A stretch of 64,000 nt of DNA from Argyresthia goedartella. Taxonomy: Eukaryota > Arthropoda > Insecta > Lepidoptera > Argyresthiidae. Location: the NCBI GenBank assembly GCA_949825045.1, contig OX463816.1, positions 20,223,243 through 20,287,242 on the forward strand, in the 5' to 3' direction. A program made the position numbers and the translations under genes. The notes beneath the pieces are model-generated. The model was not told the DNA's origin. It was given only the letters and a program-made list of their open reading frames with translations, and searched no databases. Of this stretch, positions 23,211-35,260 are shown piece by piece (position 1 is the stretch's first letter; every line of letters starts with the position of its first letter).

Positions 23211-25295
23211 AATTCAGTTTTTTTTCGTTATTATTAACTTTATGACAAATTGTCGAAAAAATAAAAAAGTAAAAAATCCTTGAAACCCATAAATTAATAT
23301 TGTAGGAATACATTTGTTGAAAACTTTAATCCATCTCAATATCCAATCACCCTTTATAAATATATAGTTTTTATTGCGCACTAGGACTGTCCTGATGAAT
23401 AAATTTTCCTATCCCAACGGTTTGCTGAAATAACTTCTTTTTAGAGATAAGCTCGCCGTTTTGCATAACATTTCTTGTAACTGTATCATTCTATGTTCTG
23501 TGCAATAAATAATATGAATATGGCTCAAGAGTCGATTGTCTCTAAGGTCGGTATTAATAAACTGCTCTCAGCGCTGAGAACTATCTCGATCGCGTGAAAA
23601 TGACATATTTCGTATGGCGAAACCGCAATTGTAGTCTGACATAGCTAAATTACTCTCAGAGCTAAGATCGGTTTTTATCACGGGCCTGTCTGTAAGGCTA
23701 TGAGGTAGCAAATTCTCAATGTTGGCATTATAGATCTGGCTCCTCATATTTTGTGCTTCTCGTACTCCACTACCTAAGGAGGCTACGATCATTAAGTGGT
23801 CTTGTTGCTGGGGCGACTCCTTACTGGAAATGTAGAATAGCCTAAGTTATAGTGAAAAATTACCATCATTTACGTTCGATGCAGAAATTAATAGCGCCTC
23901 TTAAACGTAGTTAATGTGTTTTAACACGGAACATTAAGCGATTCTAGAGCTCAAAAGGATTTTTGTACATTACAAAAGCCTCTACAGATATCACACACAA
24001 TATAAACTCGACTCTATGCCTAATGAAAACGCACAAAGTGTTCCGAGTGTAGAAGAAAAACCAAGTGTAGAGACAGTCTGACGGCCGCACCCAGGTATCT
24101 ATATAGATAAAGAATACTGAACTAAATACAATCAACTAAAGTCAATTTATCAGATTGTTTCCTAGCTTTGAAGTTCGTACCTTTGAAGTCAACTGATTTT
24201 AAGTTTATGTTTTAGATTTTAAAATGCTTGGCGGACAACAAATCTATAATATAAAATTCCTTTTGAGCCACGAACCCCTAATAACTTACCCTAAAGCATC
24301 TCTACTTGCTCGCGAATATTTATCTATATTATGGACCGTCATTAATCAGGTAATGTGAAGTGATACGATGAGCGTAATTTTAATAGCAAAGCTTGCAAAG
24401 TAGGTAACTCTAACACCCGTTTACACTTAATATAAGAATCGCCTAAGTTCTTTCTTAATTAATTAGGCTGCTACTAGCAAAAAAAAATATTGCACTAACC
24501 CTTAGCCATCCCTAAGTTCAATCTGTCAGTGCAATGCTAGGCAGGTACCTTAAATAAAATACTGTGAAATGTTGTGTGTATTGGATCAGTAGTTTTGTAG
24601 ATAAGCGGGGGGATGGGGAATGGTATTTTTTGGCATTTTTCTTAAATTTATTTTTAATTAGTATTTAAAAATAAGGAAAAAAAAATTTTTAGATCCTCGA
24701 AAGCCCTATAATTTGACAAGTCACACGATACAGTTGAGTTTTTTTTCTGATTTGCCCCCTAATTATATTCTATACTATTCAAACCATACATTTCTCCTAG
24801 GTTTTCTAACTAAGTAAAAACGTATAAAACGATTTTTTTACATTTACGAAAACGAAATGAAAATATGCTTAAAGCACGCTTTTGGGTTTGTATCATAGAG
24901 CGTTTTATGTAAAAACGTGAATACAACATGAATTTATTGCAACATGTGGATTTGATCACTGATTTAATATTCAGTTTCTGAAAGTACAGAGTACCAATAA
25001 AATTAAAAGGATGGCGCAAATTATTTGCACTTTATTTGGCTTTCGCCCTTCAAATATCAACCACAGAAATAAAAGTAGAAATAATGCGAAGCAGAACCGT
25101 AAACATCTTTTTGAATAAAGTAACTTTTTGTGTCTATTCAATCTTAGAAAAGTGTAAGCCCTTTTCATTGGGGTTCCGTACCCTAAGGGAGCCAAACGTG
25201 ACCTTCATTTATTTATAAATATTAAAATTTAGCCCCATTACAGGTCAACCTATTTCGGGGCTAAACCAAAACATATTAATGAAAAAATACACTAC
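23211..25295. other. No gene recognised
   Basis: AT-rich. The minus-strand frame 23568-23792 is compositionally ordinary protein but has no recognised motif. A fragment GGGGTTCCGTACCCTAAGGG (25170) belongs to the dispersed-repeat family. Confidence 0.35.
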
Positions 25296-25396
25296 AGTCT
25301 TCACAAAATAAAAAGGCCTGGTGACAGCGTCCGTGTCACTGACGTACAAGGGTTGAATTTAGTATGGCCAACCGGGCCTTTAATTTTGTGAAGACT
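25296..25396. mobile_element. 101-base hairpin element
   Basis: The ends AGTCTTCACAAAAT and ATTTTGTGAAGACT are inverted copies, extended inward by AAAAGGCCTGG versus CCGGGCCTTTA. A second small stem GTGACA..GTGTCAC lies in the loop. It is a minimal foldback MITE with no protein. Confidence 0.65.
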
Positions 25397-25539
25397 ATCA
25401 ATAATGTTTTAAGTGCATAGCATTTTATCTGTACGATATCAGGTAGGTATAGGAAATTATGCTAACAATTAGAGAAATAATGGTGGGCTAACATGAATTG
25501 GATTAGTATAAATGTATTAATTACCTTACTAAGTTCGGC

Positions 25540-25725
25540 CGCCCGTCTGTCCATCAGGACAGGGCTGTATGGACCGTAGTTTTAATTTACACAGCATTAG
25601 TATTTCTGTTGCTGCTACAGTAACAAATAGTAAACTATCTATACGTAATTTTAAAGAGTAGTTCCGTCATCGTGCAAGATTATTGTTTTCTTGCACGATA
25701 ATACGGAACTCTTCGTGTGAGAGCC
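25540..25725. repeat. Dispersed-repeat remnant with inverted CGTGCAAGA arms
   Basis: It contains GTTGCTGCTACAGTAACAAATA and, at 25662-25710, the stem GTTCCGT-CATCGTGCAAGA facing TCTTGCACGAT-AATACGGAAC. The pattern resembles a collapsed copy of the 398-base repeat family. Confidence 0.5.
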
Positions 25726-26127
25726 CGACTCGCTTTTGACCATTTTTTTTACTTCTCTCTATAAACAATGCCAAAGAAACGGAAAATTCGAGGGAAGTAT
25801 TGGTAAGTATTGACACAATAAAATACATATTTTGCGTATTTCCACCTAATACTTTCTGTCTCCACATTGGCCATAACATTAATAATTGAGGTAGCTTAGC
25901 ACTAATCTGGGGTGAACTTTGACATTCTCCATAAAAAATATATGTCTAAGTTAAATCGAGGTAGGTCGCTTTCTATCATCCGGCTCTTAGTACTGTACTA
26001 AATGCTTAAAAGTTCCTTGGCTGTCCTGTTTGGTAAGCCTTGATCTGAACAGGTCTAGCAGAAAAGACTAAAACTATCCCTAAAATTCCGATTTGACCAT
26101 AGTAACCTCATTTTTATGGAAAAAAAA

Positions 26128-26185
26128 ATAGATAATCACATTATAGTAGTAGGTATGGACCTACTACTATAATGTGATTATCTAT
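26128..26185. repeat. Perfect 27-bp palindrome with 4-nt spacer
   Basis: Arms 26128-26154 and 26159-26185 are exact reverse complements (core CACATTATAGTAGTAGGT), spacer ATGG. No TIR-type ends or target duplication are visible. Confidence 0.95.
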
Positions 26186-26974
26186 CTATGTATGTATATA
26201 GGTATATAAAGGACATATGTATAAATGAATCACTAAATGTGTTGGTAAGGACAAAAATCACAAATGTCTTGACCGATTTGATTTAACTATTTTCCAAGAC
26301 TATTTTTTGAAGGAAGGTTCTTACGGAGAGGAAACCTTTGAAATCGCAAAAGAAAAAGCCGAAAAATCGAAAAAACTTTGGATCGGTTCATGCTTCTGTC
26401 CAGAGATGGTTTAACTAGTTATTAACTAGTCCAATAGGTTTTGAAACGACGACGTCTGTCGGGTCAGTTAGTAATTAATAAAGTATGTATTTTTTTTAAG
26501 TATCTTTAAATAGTTAGGCCTACTTTGTTGCTTTTTCCAACCCAGAGCAAAACCAATGCATTTTATGTCAAATTGACGTTTAATTTTATAAAGGTATGGT
26601 CACATTTTCACAGACTGGAGGAATGAACTTTGTATGCATATAAAAAAAACTGCTTGATGGGTAATATTTTGCAACCGATTGGTTACAGGTATTATTATAA
26701 GCAAATAGATATGTTTGTCAATTTCCCAGCACTGGATAACCGCGCTATTCCTGGATTCTTCATGTTTCCTTCATCATGCATCCGATTCATTGTACCAAAT
26801 AAGCGACATCCTTTTATTCCTATTCAGTCAAATATTACATAAGGGCGATTTGAATTTCATTGTCCTAATGGTATTTTTGGAATGAAACTGCTTGGTCAAC
26901 TCGCTACTTATGCGCCAGTCGGTAGGGGTTCAAAGCAGAAGGGTTTGTTTCAAAAGGTGGTGCATTCACTTTTT
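26186..26974. other. No feature seen
   Basis: AT-rich DNA between the palindrome and the inverted repeat copy. The short frame 26630-26842 is without recognisable motif. Confidence 0.35.
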
Positions 26975-27366
26975 AGGGTTCCGTACCCAACGGGTAAGAA
27001 CGGAACCCTATTACTAAGACTTCGCTATCCGTCCGTCTGTCACCAGGCTGTATCTCAAGAACCTAGAGAGTTGAAATTTTCACAGATTATGTATTTCTGT
27101 TGCCGCTATAACAACAAATACTAAAAAACAGGATAAAAGAAATATTTAAGGGGGCTCCCGTACAACAATTCTTTCAATACCACATACAAACTTATGGATG
27201 CACCTGGTTACGTACATGGAGTGTGAAAGTAACCGCACCAATAACTTTGTAAACAATATTTTGCTGTGTAAAATCCAAACTATTCACTCCACACCATCGT
27301 TTCCATTGAACGGTGGTACGGAACCCTTCGTGCGCGATTATGACTCGCACTTGACCGTTTTTTTTA
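26975..27366 (-). mobile_element. Dispersed lepidopteran-type repeat, copy 2
   Basis: Reverse-complement copy of 16671-17068 over its whole length, starting AGGGTTCCGTACCCAACGGG and ending TGACTCGCACTTGACCG. Similarity is high, so both insertions are relatively young. Its distal edge abuts the MITE at 27378. Confidence 0.75.
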
Positions 27367-27377
27367 TTATCTTTTAG

Positions 27378-27736
27378 ATATGGGTGCAACTGAGTAAATA
27401 ACAAAAATCGTAACACGTGATATCTCGGAACTAATTTTGGCAGCTTTAAAACCTTGAAATGTTGGAACTTTTTTGGACCTTTCTCATAAATTCTTAACAG
27501 TGCATTCTAGCGAAAATAAATCTCTTGAAAATTAAAGGAAATACAAATTTGAATCTAATGAGTATCAAAAATTAGTAATTCTGTCATGCTATCTTAAAAT
27601 TTCATGCTATTTAAGGATGAAATTTTCTTGGCTAGAAGCAAGAAAAAAGTCCCACCATTTCGAGGCTTGTACCAAAAGTTGTCTCGAGATATCTCTCGTG
27701 TTAGCATTTTTGATATTTACTCGGTTGCACCCATAT
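27378..27736. mobile_element. 359-base MITE with about 50-bp inverted termini
   Basis: Left end ATATGGGTGCAACTGAGTAA and right end (reverse complement) ATATGGGTGCAACCGAGTAA, continuing inward with CAAAAAT..TAACACG..GATATCTCG on both sides. No reading frame of note. The target duplication is not clear. Confidence 0.75.
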
Positions 27737-28934
27737 TTACAAGAACTTAGAATTACTTTACCGACTGGTAATAACGAGTTAGACAAATTACAAAAGTAGG
27801 TATTGTCATCGATCACTTCATTCATTCGGCCCATTGGTGCAATAAGTATTTGTTTAGCTATCTACCTAATTACTTGAGCGTTGAACCCTGAGTTTTTCTT
27901 AATTATAATTATGATGCTATATGTCATCAGAACAATTCAAATTAAACCCAAATGTAGAAATTTTAATTCGTCAAAAGACAGTAAAAGCCGCTGCTGGCAA
28001 ATATCTATCTTACCGGCGACTTAGTTCTTTGGACCAGAATTCCTGATTTAGAATAAATATTATTCAAATGAAATCCCTCGCCTTTACCGAAAACAACTTT
28101 TAAACTTTATAATTGCGAAAGTACTTACGAACAGCTAGTTGTTAATCACATCGCACAATCACAACTTGAAACCAATCCAGAGTTTGGGTAACGTTCAACT
28201 TTTTGATTTAATCAGTCACTCTGTACTCCATCGCTTATGTTTTACGAGCATTGTGAAGTTGTGTGAGTGCTGTTCGAGAGGTCGTGGTGGCACTGCTGTG
28301 GGGCCGCGGTGGCGTCAGTGCGACAGCCGGCAAGGCTGCGTGGCGACTAAAGGCTCCGCCGTATCTTCGCCGGATTGTCGCCGGGGCGGCAGCGGCACGA
28401 GCGGCGCGACCTACACCTAATGCCCTCGACTCGCCTGCCCCTAAGATATGATTCTATCGAAAAAATCTCTGGAATTAGACTTTTTCAACTTATCTACGCA
28501 ATTCACGAGCGAATTGGCATATCTGTCACTAGCAGCGCGCTAACAATGAACAGCGATATGCAATACATTCAGTGAGTTTTCTTAATGCTTGTTTATTTGT
28601 TGTTAGTTATATTCGCTAATGTATTAAGTATTTTTTTATTCAAATTGTTTAACATAATTTTTTGTAAAAAATCTTCGCATACCTATTAAATTAATGCAAA
28701 TTTTCACTCGTATTCACCGTGTTTCTGCGTATTTTCCTACTAACGCAGAGGGTTGTGTTAAGCGTGGTCTATGAATAAGTCTAGACGATATTGAAGAACG
28801 ACGCGAGGGGAGGGAGCCACCGCATTGCTTTGTTTATTAATCTTTCAAAGTTAACTAGGAGTCTTTCATGCCGTTGAAGTAATTATGATGAATAATGAAG
28901 AGTGAGACCTATCTGACAACTTGAATGTTCTCGT
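27737..28934. other. Mostly unassigned; contains a GC-rich block
   Basis: Bases 28262-28450 are strongly GC/CpG-rich in otherwise AT-rich DNA and give frames of low-complexity Ala/Arg protein on the plus strand (for example 28263-28451). A TCAGT Inr-like pentamer lies at 28215. It could be a promoter or 5' exon block (including for the missing chaoptin 5' exon), but nothing decides it. Confidence 0.3.
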
Positions 28935-29437
28935 AAACAAAGGGTAGAAAACCAGTACGCTCGTAAATACCGAATAAGCGGTCGGTTTCCATGTAATACA
29001 ATCTAACAATATTATTATCATGGTAACGTAGAGCTCCTTGTAAGGACTTTTCACTTCTCAAATAGGTTTTCCGCTACATACAGTACATAATAATGCTTCA
29101 CGCGCCACAAGAACCACTACGTTCGTACATACCAAATAGGCGGTCGGTGTCCATGCTATAAATTCTGTCAATATTATTATCATCGTAACGTAGGGCTCCT
29201 TCTACGGCCCTTTTCACTTCACAAATATGTTTTTCACTACATAAAATACCTGATAATGCTTTCCGCGCCACAAGAACCACAACGCTACGAGCGTACTGAA
29301 CAGGCGGACGGTATCCATGCAACAAATTCTTTCAATATTATTATCTTGGTAACGTAGACCTCCTTGTTTGGCCCTTTTCACTTCACAAATAGGTTTTCCT
29401 CTACATAAAATACCTAATAATGCTTTACGCGCCACAA
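28935..29437. repeat. Tandem repeat, about 163-bp period, three copies
   Basis: The CGCGCCACAAG word recurs at 29101, 29264 and 29428, and the GGCGGTCGG-type word at about 28978, 29140 and 29304, so the period is 162-164 bases. The copies differ by 15-25 percent by eye. On the minus strand each copy can be read as a similar peptide (ICEVKRA..G.LRY.DNN), but the period is not a multiple of three and the frames do not connect. Confidence 0.85.
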
Positions 29438-31626
29438 GCGAGCCTCAAAGTGAAAATAAAATGGTGGACTATTTGAGTGCGTCGCGAGCGAGCGGACTCG
29501 CAACGCTCACGTCGTTTTGAGCACCTTCAAATAAAGTGCATGTAATTGTGCCTCGGTGCTACCACAGTTGCAATTATTTACTGCAGCCAGACATAGGGTG
29601 CTGAGTGATCTTGACTTTGCGCCAAGAGCTCGCATCGCGGTCGGCTGGAGTGCCGACATCTCAGCAACCGTGTTAAGAATCATGTGAGGGGCTATTCATA
29701 AACACGGGCAGTCCGTATAGTGAGAGTCTTCTGCACGGATGAAGAGTTACTGATTAGCTCTTCGTTCGATGCCAAAGTATTGGAGGCACTCGGAAAGTAT
29801 ATTTTATGTATTTTTCTGTCCAATACTGAGTTTTAAATCCAATTCGATGATGACACATACATATAGGCAAAATTGTCAAATGTTGAAGTTCATTAGAATT
29901 CATATCGTGGTATTTAGACTGAAAGTTGTAAAGGAGGATTTACAGTTCAAAAGTACAGGGTTGTATTTCCGTATTTTTTAGACTTTTACTTCCATATTTC
30001 AGGAAGTGCAAAACTTCTAAATAAAAACCAAACAATATAACAGAGACTCCGCGATGCAGGATGTATGTCGGAACGCGTGCGGCGAGAGCTGTGGGTAATA
30101 TCTCCATAAGTCTAGGTGGCACCCGAGTTTATTTCGTCTATTTTCTGTTTACCCGACGTTTATGAGCCCAACCTGGCTGAGTGCAGATATGTTCAAAATT
30201 ACACTGGATTTTGTAAATTACTTTGCGTCAAGAGTGCGCGAGGAGATAGTAAAGTTGGCTGAGAAACTACTCGTTGAATATGAAAGTTTTCGTTTGGTAT
30301 ATATTTCAGTTTAAACAATACATTATGCACTGAACATAAGAACTAAATATGGCGAATAATAATAATTGGCCCCGAATTAAACAGAAACACAATTGAAGGC
30401 AATGACAATAACACAATAATTAAGCTTCTCATTTAAATTGTAAGGATTGCTTGAATAAAACAAAACCATGCCGCTTCCGGCCTCTAAAAATAGATTTGGA
30501 CCTCATGCCATGGTAATAAAGTTCAAAACCAATGAAAAAAATACATGCAACTGTTGCGCCTGGGATGTGGAAGAGGTTAACCAGCATAAAGCAAATCGTC
30601 ATCAACATTTTTTCAAGCTGTGCCTTAGCTGCGTTACCGAACCAATATTTCATTTCAGGTAAAGAAAAACAGAGAAAAATAGGCTAATTTGGATTCACAT
30701 TCGGGACAACACAAGTGCGGAGAGGACCACACGACCTACTTCCCTCCACTTTTATTTGCCACATTACCATAATTAGCGGCGGCGTGCCTCGAGCAGGTAT
30801 ACATTATGCAAAAGCATCTTTAAACTTAAGGTGTTTTCTCTTAGGTGTTTGTTTTTATAAAAGTATTATACTTTACGCTACACCAATTGTATCTAGACTA
30901 TTATTTTAATAGCCAGAGATTCCCATTACCATCTTACAATAAAAAAAAGTTATTTAACGTAACAGCTTAGCATTAAACGTCCAACACACTCCCAATATTT
31001 AGCAATTTCGATGTTGATACTTGTGAATTACAGGATAATATTGCGCAAAAAAGATATCCGTGTTAGCCGAGCCTTTCTGGGATGCGACTGTGGGTAGATG
31101 GAGAGCTCCGAGCTGGCGCTCCCAGCAGGCAGTCGACGAACAGTTCCCGAAATACCGCTCAACGGGCGGCTCTATTTGAAGAGCCTCACTACTTGAATAA
31201 TTTATAAGTAGAAGTTCGTCCCGAAATTGCACTACATTTCTGTAGCGAGGGTCGCATGTTAGCGCCACAATAAAAAGTTGGCATTGCAAGATTGCAGCTG
31301 AAACAAACTTCAAACAATTATCATTTTTAATCTAAAATGAACTTAGTTTGAGTAGTAAATGAGGTTGTTGGATGTTTGACTGTGCAATTAAATAGTTTTC
31401 GGTTTGTTTGCGTTCTGATTCCTACCAAAGCACCTACCTTATTATTAATATACAAGTATATTATAGACTCCGAAATTATAATTTGTATCTGTTCAATGTC
31501 TGTACTTTCTAGCTGTGGTAGACATAAAGCCCGACTACGAAATCAACAACATAAACATCCAGATTACTTGCATTCCTGTGGTAGTCTGGATACCAATACT
31601 TGCTCCTGTGTGGCTCACTAGAGCTG
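29438..31626. other. No gene recognised
   Basis: Ordinary AT-rich sequence with small unrelated open frames (30468-30662 on plus, 30999-31313 on minus). I see no repeats or family motifs. Confidence 0.35.
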
Positions 31627-31790
31627 CTGACGACCTCTGCGGCACTGCGGTTGTAGCTCTGCCTAGCATGCGAGAGGTCCCGGGTCCGAGTCCCGGATTG
31701 GGGATGAAAAAAAACCCTATCCTTGAAAGTTTGTGACGTCGCTGTTTCTGTTTCCCACATAGGACACAGAGTATCCTAGTGTGTCTATCA
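31627..31790 (+). mobile_element. tRNA-derived SINE, family 1, second copy
   Basis: Same family as 18462-18650: CATGCGAGAGGTCCCGGG, B-box GGTCCGAGTCCC, A-rich linker AAAAAAAACCCTA, then TTTGTGACGTCGCTGTTTC and ATCCTAGTGTG. Confidence 0.8.
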
Positions 31791-32214
31791 GTACGGTTTA
31801 CGATGCGCATTTGGCGCGCACACTGCAATCGTTCTATACTACCTGGTTCAAATTGTAAGAACGCAAATAGCCCCGCGTTCCAGCGTTCATTATAAACCAG
31901 TGAAAGCGCGCCTACATCATCCACCTGTCAAATGTCATATCTCATGTCACCCTCCAATAATGGAAAATGTTTATCCTATATTTTACAGTATTTTACCACC
32001 TCTCGCGCTACGGGGAAATTAAATTAAAGCAATAGATATTCCAAGAATAATTCTCTATTCAATTAAAATTTCACAACAGATACCAAATGTCAATTTGACG
32101 TTTCCACACACACTGCACTATCTCTTTTTCGTGAGCAACGTTCATTCTGGTGAATAGTATGCGCATTATGAACCAACGTAAAGCGCACTCACAAAGCAAA
32201 TGACACTCGTAAGC

Positions 32215-32420
32215 CCATCCTAATCCGCACCGTATGTTTGCTATTGTTAAATATTTGGAAGTAATAATTGACTGCACAATGAGCTGGAAATCCCATCTCA
32301 ACTCACTAGCCCGGTGCTCACTAGCTCACTATCTCAGTACCCGGAGATTGCTGTTAGTTTTGAAAAAGCTAAGTGTGTCAGACACTATAGACTTGCGCAA
32401 TAGCTCAAGACTTACCTCAT
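32215..32420 (+). pseudogene. Short LINE reverse-transcriptase fragment
   Basis: It encodes VKYLEVIIDCTMSWKSHLNS followed by RRLLLVLKKLSVSDTI, which is the conserved 'YLGxxID..L.W..HI' region behind the RT palm in Jockey/I/R1-type elements. It is only about 70 residues and is flanked by unrelated DNA. Confidence 0.6.
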
Positions 32421-34189
32421 CACGGTATGTGAAGGCGCATGTAGCACAGCCCTACTACGCGTAGAACGCGCACGGAGAGTGTCCTGCAAGTATGTCCTGT
32501 AAACCGTACCGCTCTACCACTCAACTTTACAAGGACAACATTGTTCTCACAGTCCGACAACTTTACATTATGCAGGTTACTCTGCGTAAACACTCGAGCA
32601 CGCCTCATGTTTCCGGCCTAAAATAGATTGTTTAAAAAAGATCTTACCCGACAAAACAAATATGATCTCTTTACTCTCCTTTATCTATATCCCCAAACAT
32701 CTTTTACTATCTATTAGTGTTTAAATTACATAATATATTATACGTGAATAATTTTCCTAAGATTTGTATGGTTCTCTGAGCACATAAAATGCGCAACAAG
32801 TTGGTATAAAAGACTACATCGCCAACATTTCATGATCAATCATCAATCGCTGATGGTAATTAGAATCAGTGTTGATATTTGCGCGCCTACGTTGTCTTCA
32901 AATATCGTAGTAATTCATATCTATTTACCTAAATAGGTATCGGAAGCAATCAGCTAAATCCCTGTCACACAATAATAATAATATTAAAAATAGTGGAGCC
33001 TTTAAATGTCCCCACCGAGGGGCACGGGCCTTTACCCGGAAACGAGTGTAAGTAAAAATAAAAACAAATATGTGATAACCTGGTTCACAGCAGGCGCCTC
33101 TGCCACCTTCTATGGGAAAAATGTAGAGGTGGTGCTTGTAATGGTGTAAAGTAAGTAACAGAAAACCGGCCAAGTGCCAGCAGACGTAGCTTACTTTCTA
33201 TGCTACGCCGTAGATAAACGATGTATTACTGCGCTGATTCACATTGACTCATAACTATAAAATATTTTGGTAAAAATGCAAACAAAATCTGAGCATCTTT
33301 TGTTTGTCTTAGGAAAGTGAACCAAGAATAATTTATTAACCATTTCTATTTCTGGGCTTTACGTAATTACCAAATCCATTTCTATGGTTTTGAATGATGT
33401 AATAATAAAAACATGTTACATCTGAGAACCAGATGGGCAGACGTACATAAAAATCATAGTTATTATTTGAATTCCGCATGATATCAAAAAGGTTGGATTC
33501 TTTGTCCTGCCCTGAGGCTATTCTTATCATAAGATAATATATCTCTTCTCTCAAGTTGTTAGCTCTTGAGAATTTTACTGAGTTTGTTTTAAACATAGCG
33601 CGTGCTGTGATGTCAAGTAAAATAAGTAAATTATAAATTCTAAAAAACTGGTTTGGTATGGTATGGTAATGGTAAGTCAATTATAAGTTTTTATTTGGTT
33701 TTTATACCGAATAGTCGTGTTTTTTATTTCTGTTAATTAACTCATTTTAACTTAGTAGTGAAAGGTAGTCCATTATCTGCAAAACCATCTCGATTGTGAC
33801 TCTATCCGACCGAGATATTTAAAAATTCTCCTGTTTACCCACATTATGAAGGCTTCCAACCGCTTGACCGGGTTAATGACTACACTTCTACTCCTTACAG
33901 GAAAATATATTACACCGCACTAGCCGGCAGCATCTAGTGGAGAGACTTCGGTTGCAGTGTAACCCTAATTTTATTTAGGACTGAAGTAAATGAAGAAATA
34001 AAACATTGAATCCACTTACAGTCTTTTATTGATTGGTGGCCGGTTCACTAAACGTAGCTAAATTAACTTAACTCGGCGGCAAGTGGTCAGCGGTGTCATC
34101 CCGCGAAAAAATCGCAGGAGCCACCACAAGCGCGCAGCTGGGGAGCTAGCAGGGAGAGATTACCCAGGGCCAAACAAAATAGTGAATTC
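32421..34189. other. No gene recognised
   Basis: A head fragment of the dispersed repeat (AAAACCGGCCAAGTGC) lies at 33165-33180. An AATAAA-bearing stretch at 33990-34030, followed by TTTTATTGATTGGTGGCCGG, could be part of an LTR or 3' end, but no partner copy is in the window. Confidence 0.35.
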
Positions 34190-35260
34190 GTCCTGTCCGG
34201 TCCGGGCGGCGTCTTCTGAAAAGCCCGTGGGATGCAACGCTGTACCGCGTTGTGCCCCACGGGCTATTCAGAATTTCGAACCGCATGAAAAGCCAGAGTG
34301 CTACAGCGCGACGCTGCGTTGTACCACACGGGGTTTTTCAGCGCCCACATTGACAATTCATCATCTGAATAGCCCGTGGGGTACAACGCGTGTGACCCTG
34401 CTAGGCGTTAAAGACAAAAGCGGAGTAGTGCACCAAGCGCGTGCGGTGCGATGCATGCGCTAGACGTGAAAGAGAGCGTTGAGTACCTTATTAATGAATG
34501 TAATAAAGAGATCCAATATTATCAGCAGTTTTGGGAAACACATGCGTTTCAAGTGCGTTTCAACATTTCTTCCAATTAATATCGTAATAATTGTAATTGT
34601 ATTGTAACACAACCAATTTTTAAAAGAGATCTAAAAATAATCTGTGGGAGTTTCTGCGCGCTGCTTCTCCCACAGTGGTCCAATGTAGAGAAGAGGTGAA
34701 AAATTATGATTTCTAAGTATATGTGAATATCTCCTACAGTAATAAAGACATATTATTGATTGATTCAAGGTCACAACTTCTCACTAGAGATTCGTGATCA
34801 TTTTGATTTGATGCAGTTATTACCGGTATCATAATCAAGATGTGCGAAACAATTGAAAAACTGTTATTATTCTCGGATGAGCATTTTGTGTTGATTAGAT
34901 TTGACAATGTCAACAGTGGAGAACAAAAATTATACAGAAAAAAGTTTGTCTGAGGATTGTAAACTCAGCCGTAACTTGAACGAACTTGATCTGTATGAAG
35001 TATAAATTTTGAATTACTAAAATTAGGAAATACTTAGGGGCGTTGTAGTGTTACTAGAATTAGAAGCTAATCCACGAAAAGCAAGAGGGACATAACGCCG
35101 CAGGTGAGATACACCTCACGGGCTATTCAGACGGTGATTTGACGGAGTAGCGCACTGGTTTTTCGAGCGGTTCGAAATTCTGAAAAGCCCGTGGGGCACA
35201 ACTCGGCCTGGCGTTGTACCCCACGGGATTTTCAGAAAACGCGAGGACCCCAGGGCAAGC
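34190..35260. mobile_element. GC-rich palindrome-module foldback element
   Basis: Two clusters of hairpin modules face each other. Cluster 1 at 34215-34395 includes a 58-base hairpin (arms 34215-34240 and 34247-34272, 22/26 matching, core AGCCCGTGGG) and two further arms. Cluster 2 at 35113-35240 includes a hairpin with arms 35178-35202 and 35213-35237 (23/25). The outer phrase GGTTCGAAATTCTGAA(T/A)AGCC is inverted between clusters. The core between them is AT-rich and holds a LINE A tail (34610-34765). The plus-strand frame 34083-34463 crosses the modules and is probably not a gene. Confidence 0.65.
34610..34765 (+). mobile_element. LINE A copy 2, extreme 3' tail only
   Basis: It matches the last 130 bases of the copy ending at 45595 (AAAAGAGATCTAAAAAT, CTTCTCCCACAGTGGTCC, ATCT..TACAGTAATAAA) and ends with ATTGATTGATT tail repeats. 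A severely 5'-truncated insertion. Confidence 0.8.

Noticed and set aside
23568..23792. 74-codon minus-strand frame
   Set aside because: No motif, no splice context and no repeats supporting it; frames of this size occur by chance throughout the window.
28263..28451. Ala/Arg-rich 62-codon frame in the GC-rich block
   Set aside because: No ATG of its own near the start, low-complexity protein, no homology recognised. Kept only as an unexplained GC block.
29098..29435. Two minus-strand frames with similar peptides
   Set aside because: They result from tandem repeat units whose period is not a multiple of three; no continuous coding sequence.
34083..34463. 126-codon plus-strand frame
   Set aside because: Crosses several hairpin modules of the foldback element; composition driven by the GC-rich repeats.
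34200..35240. Interspersed short palindromic repeats reminiscent of a CRISPR array
   Set aside because: Units are imperfect, unevenly spaced and in both orientations, in an insect genome without cas genes. A foldback element explains them better.
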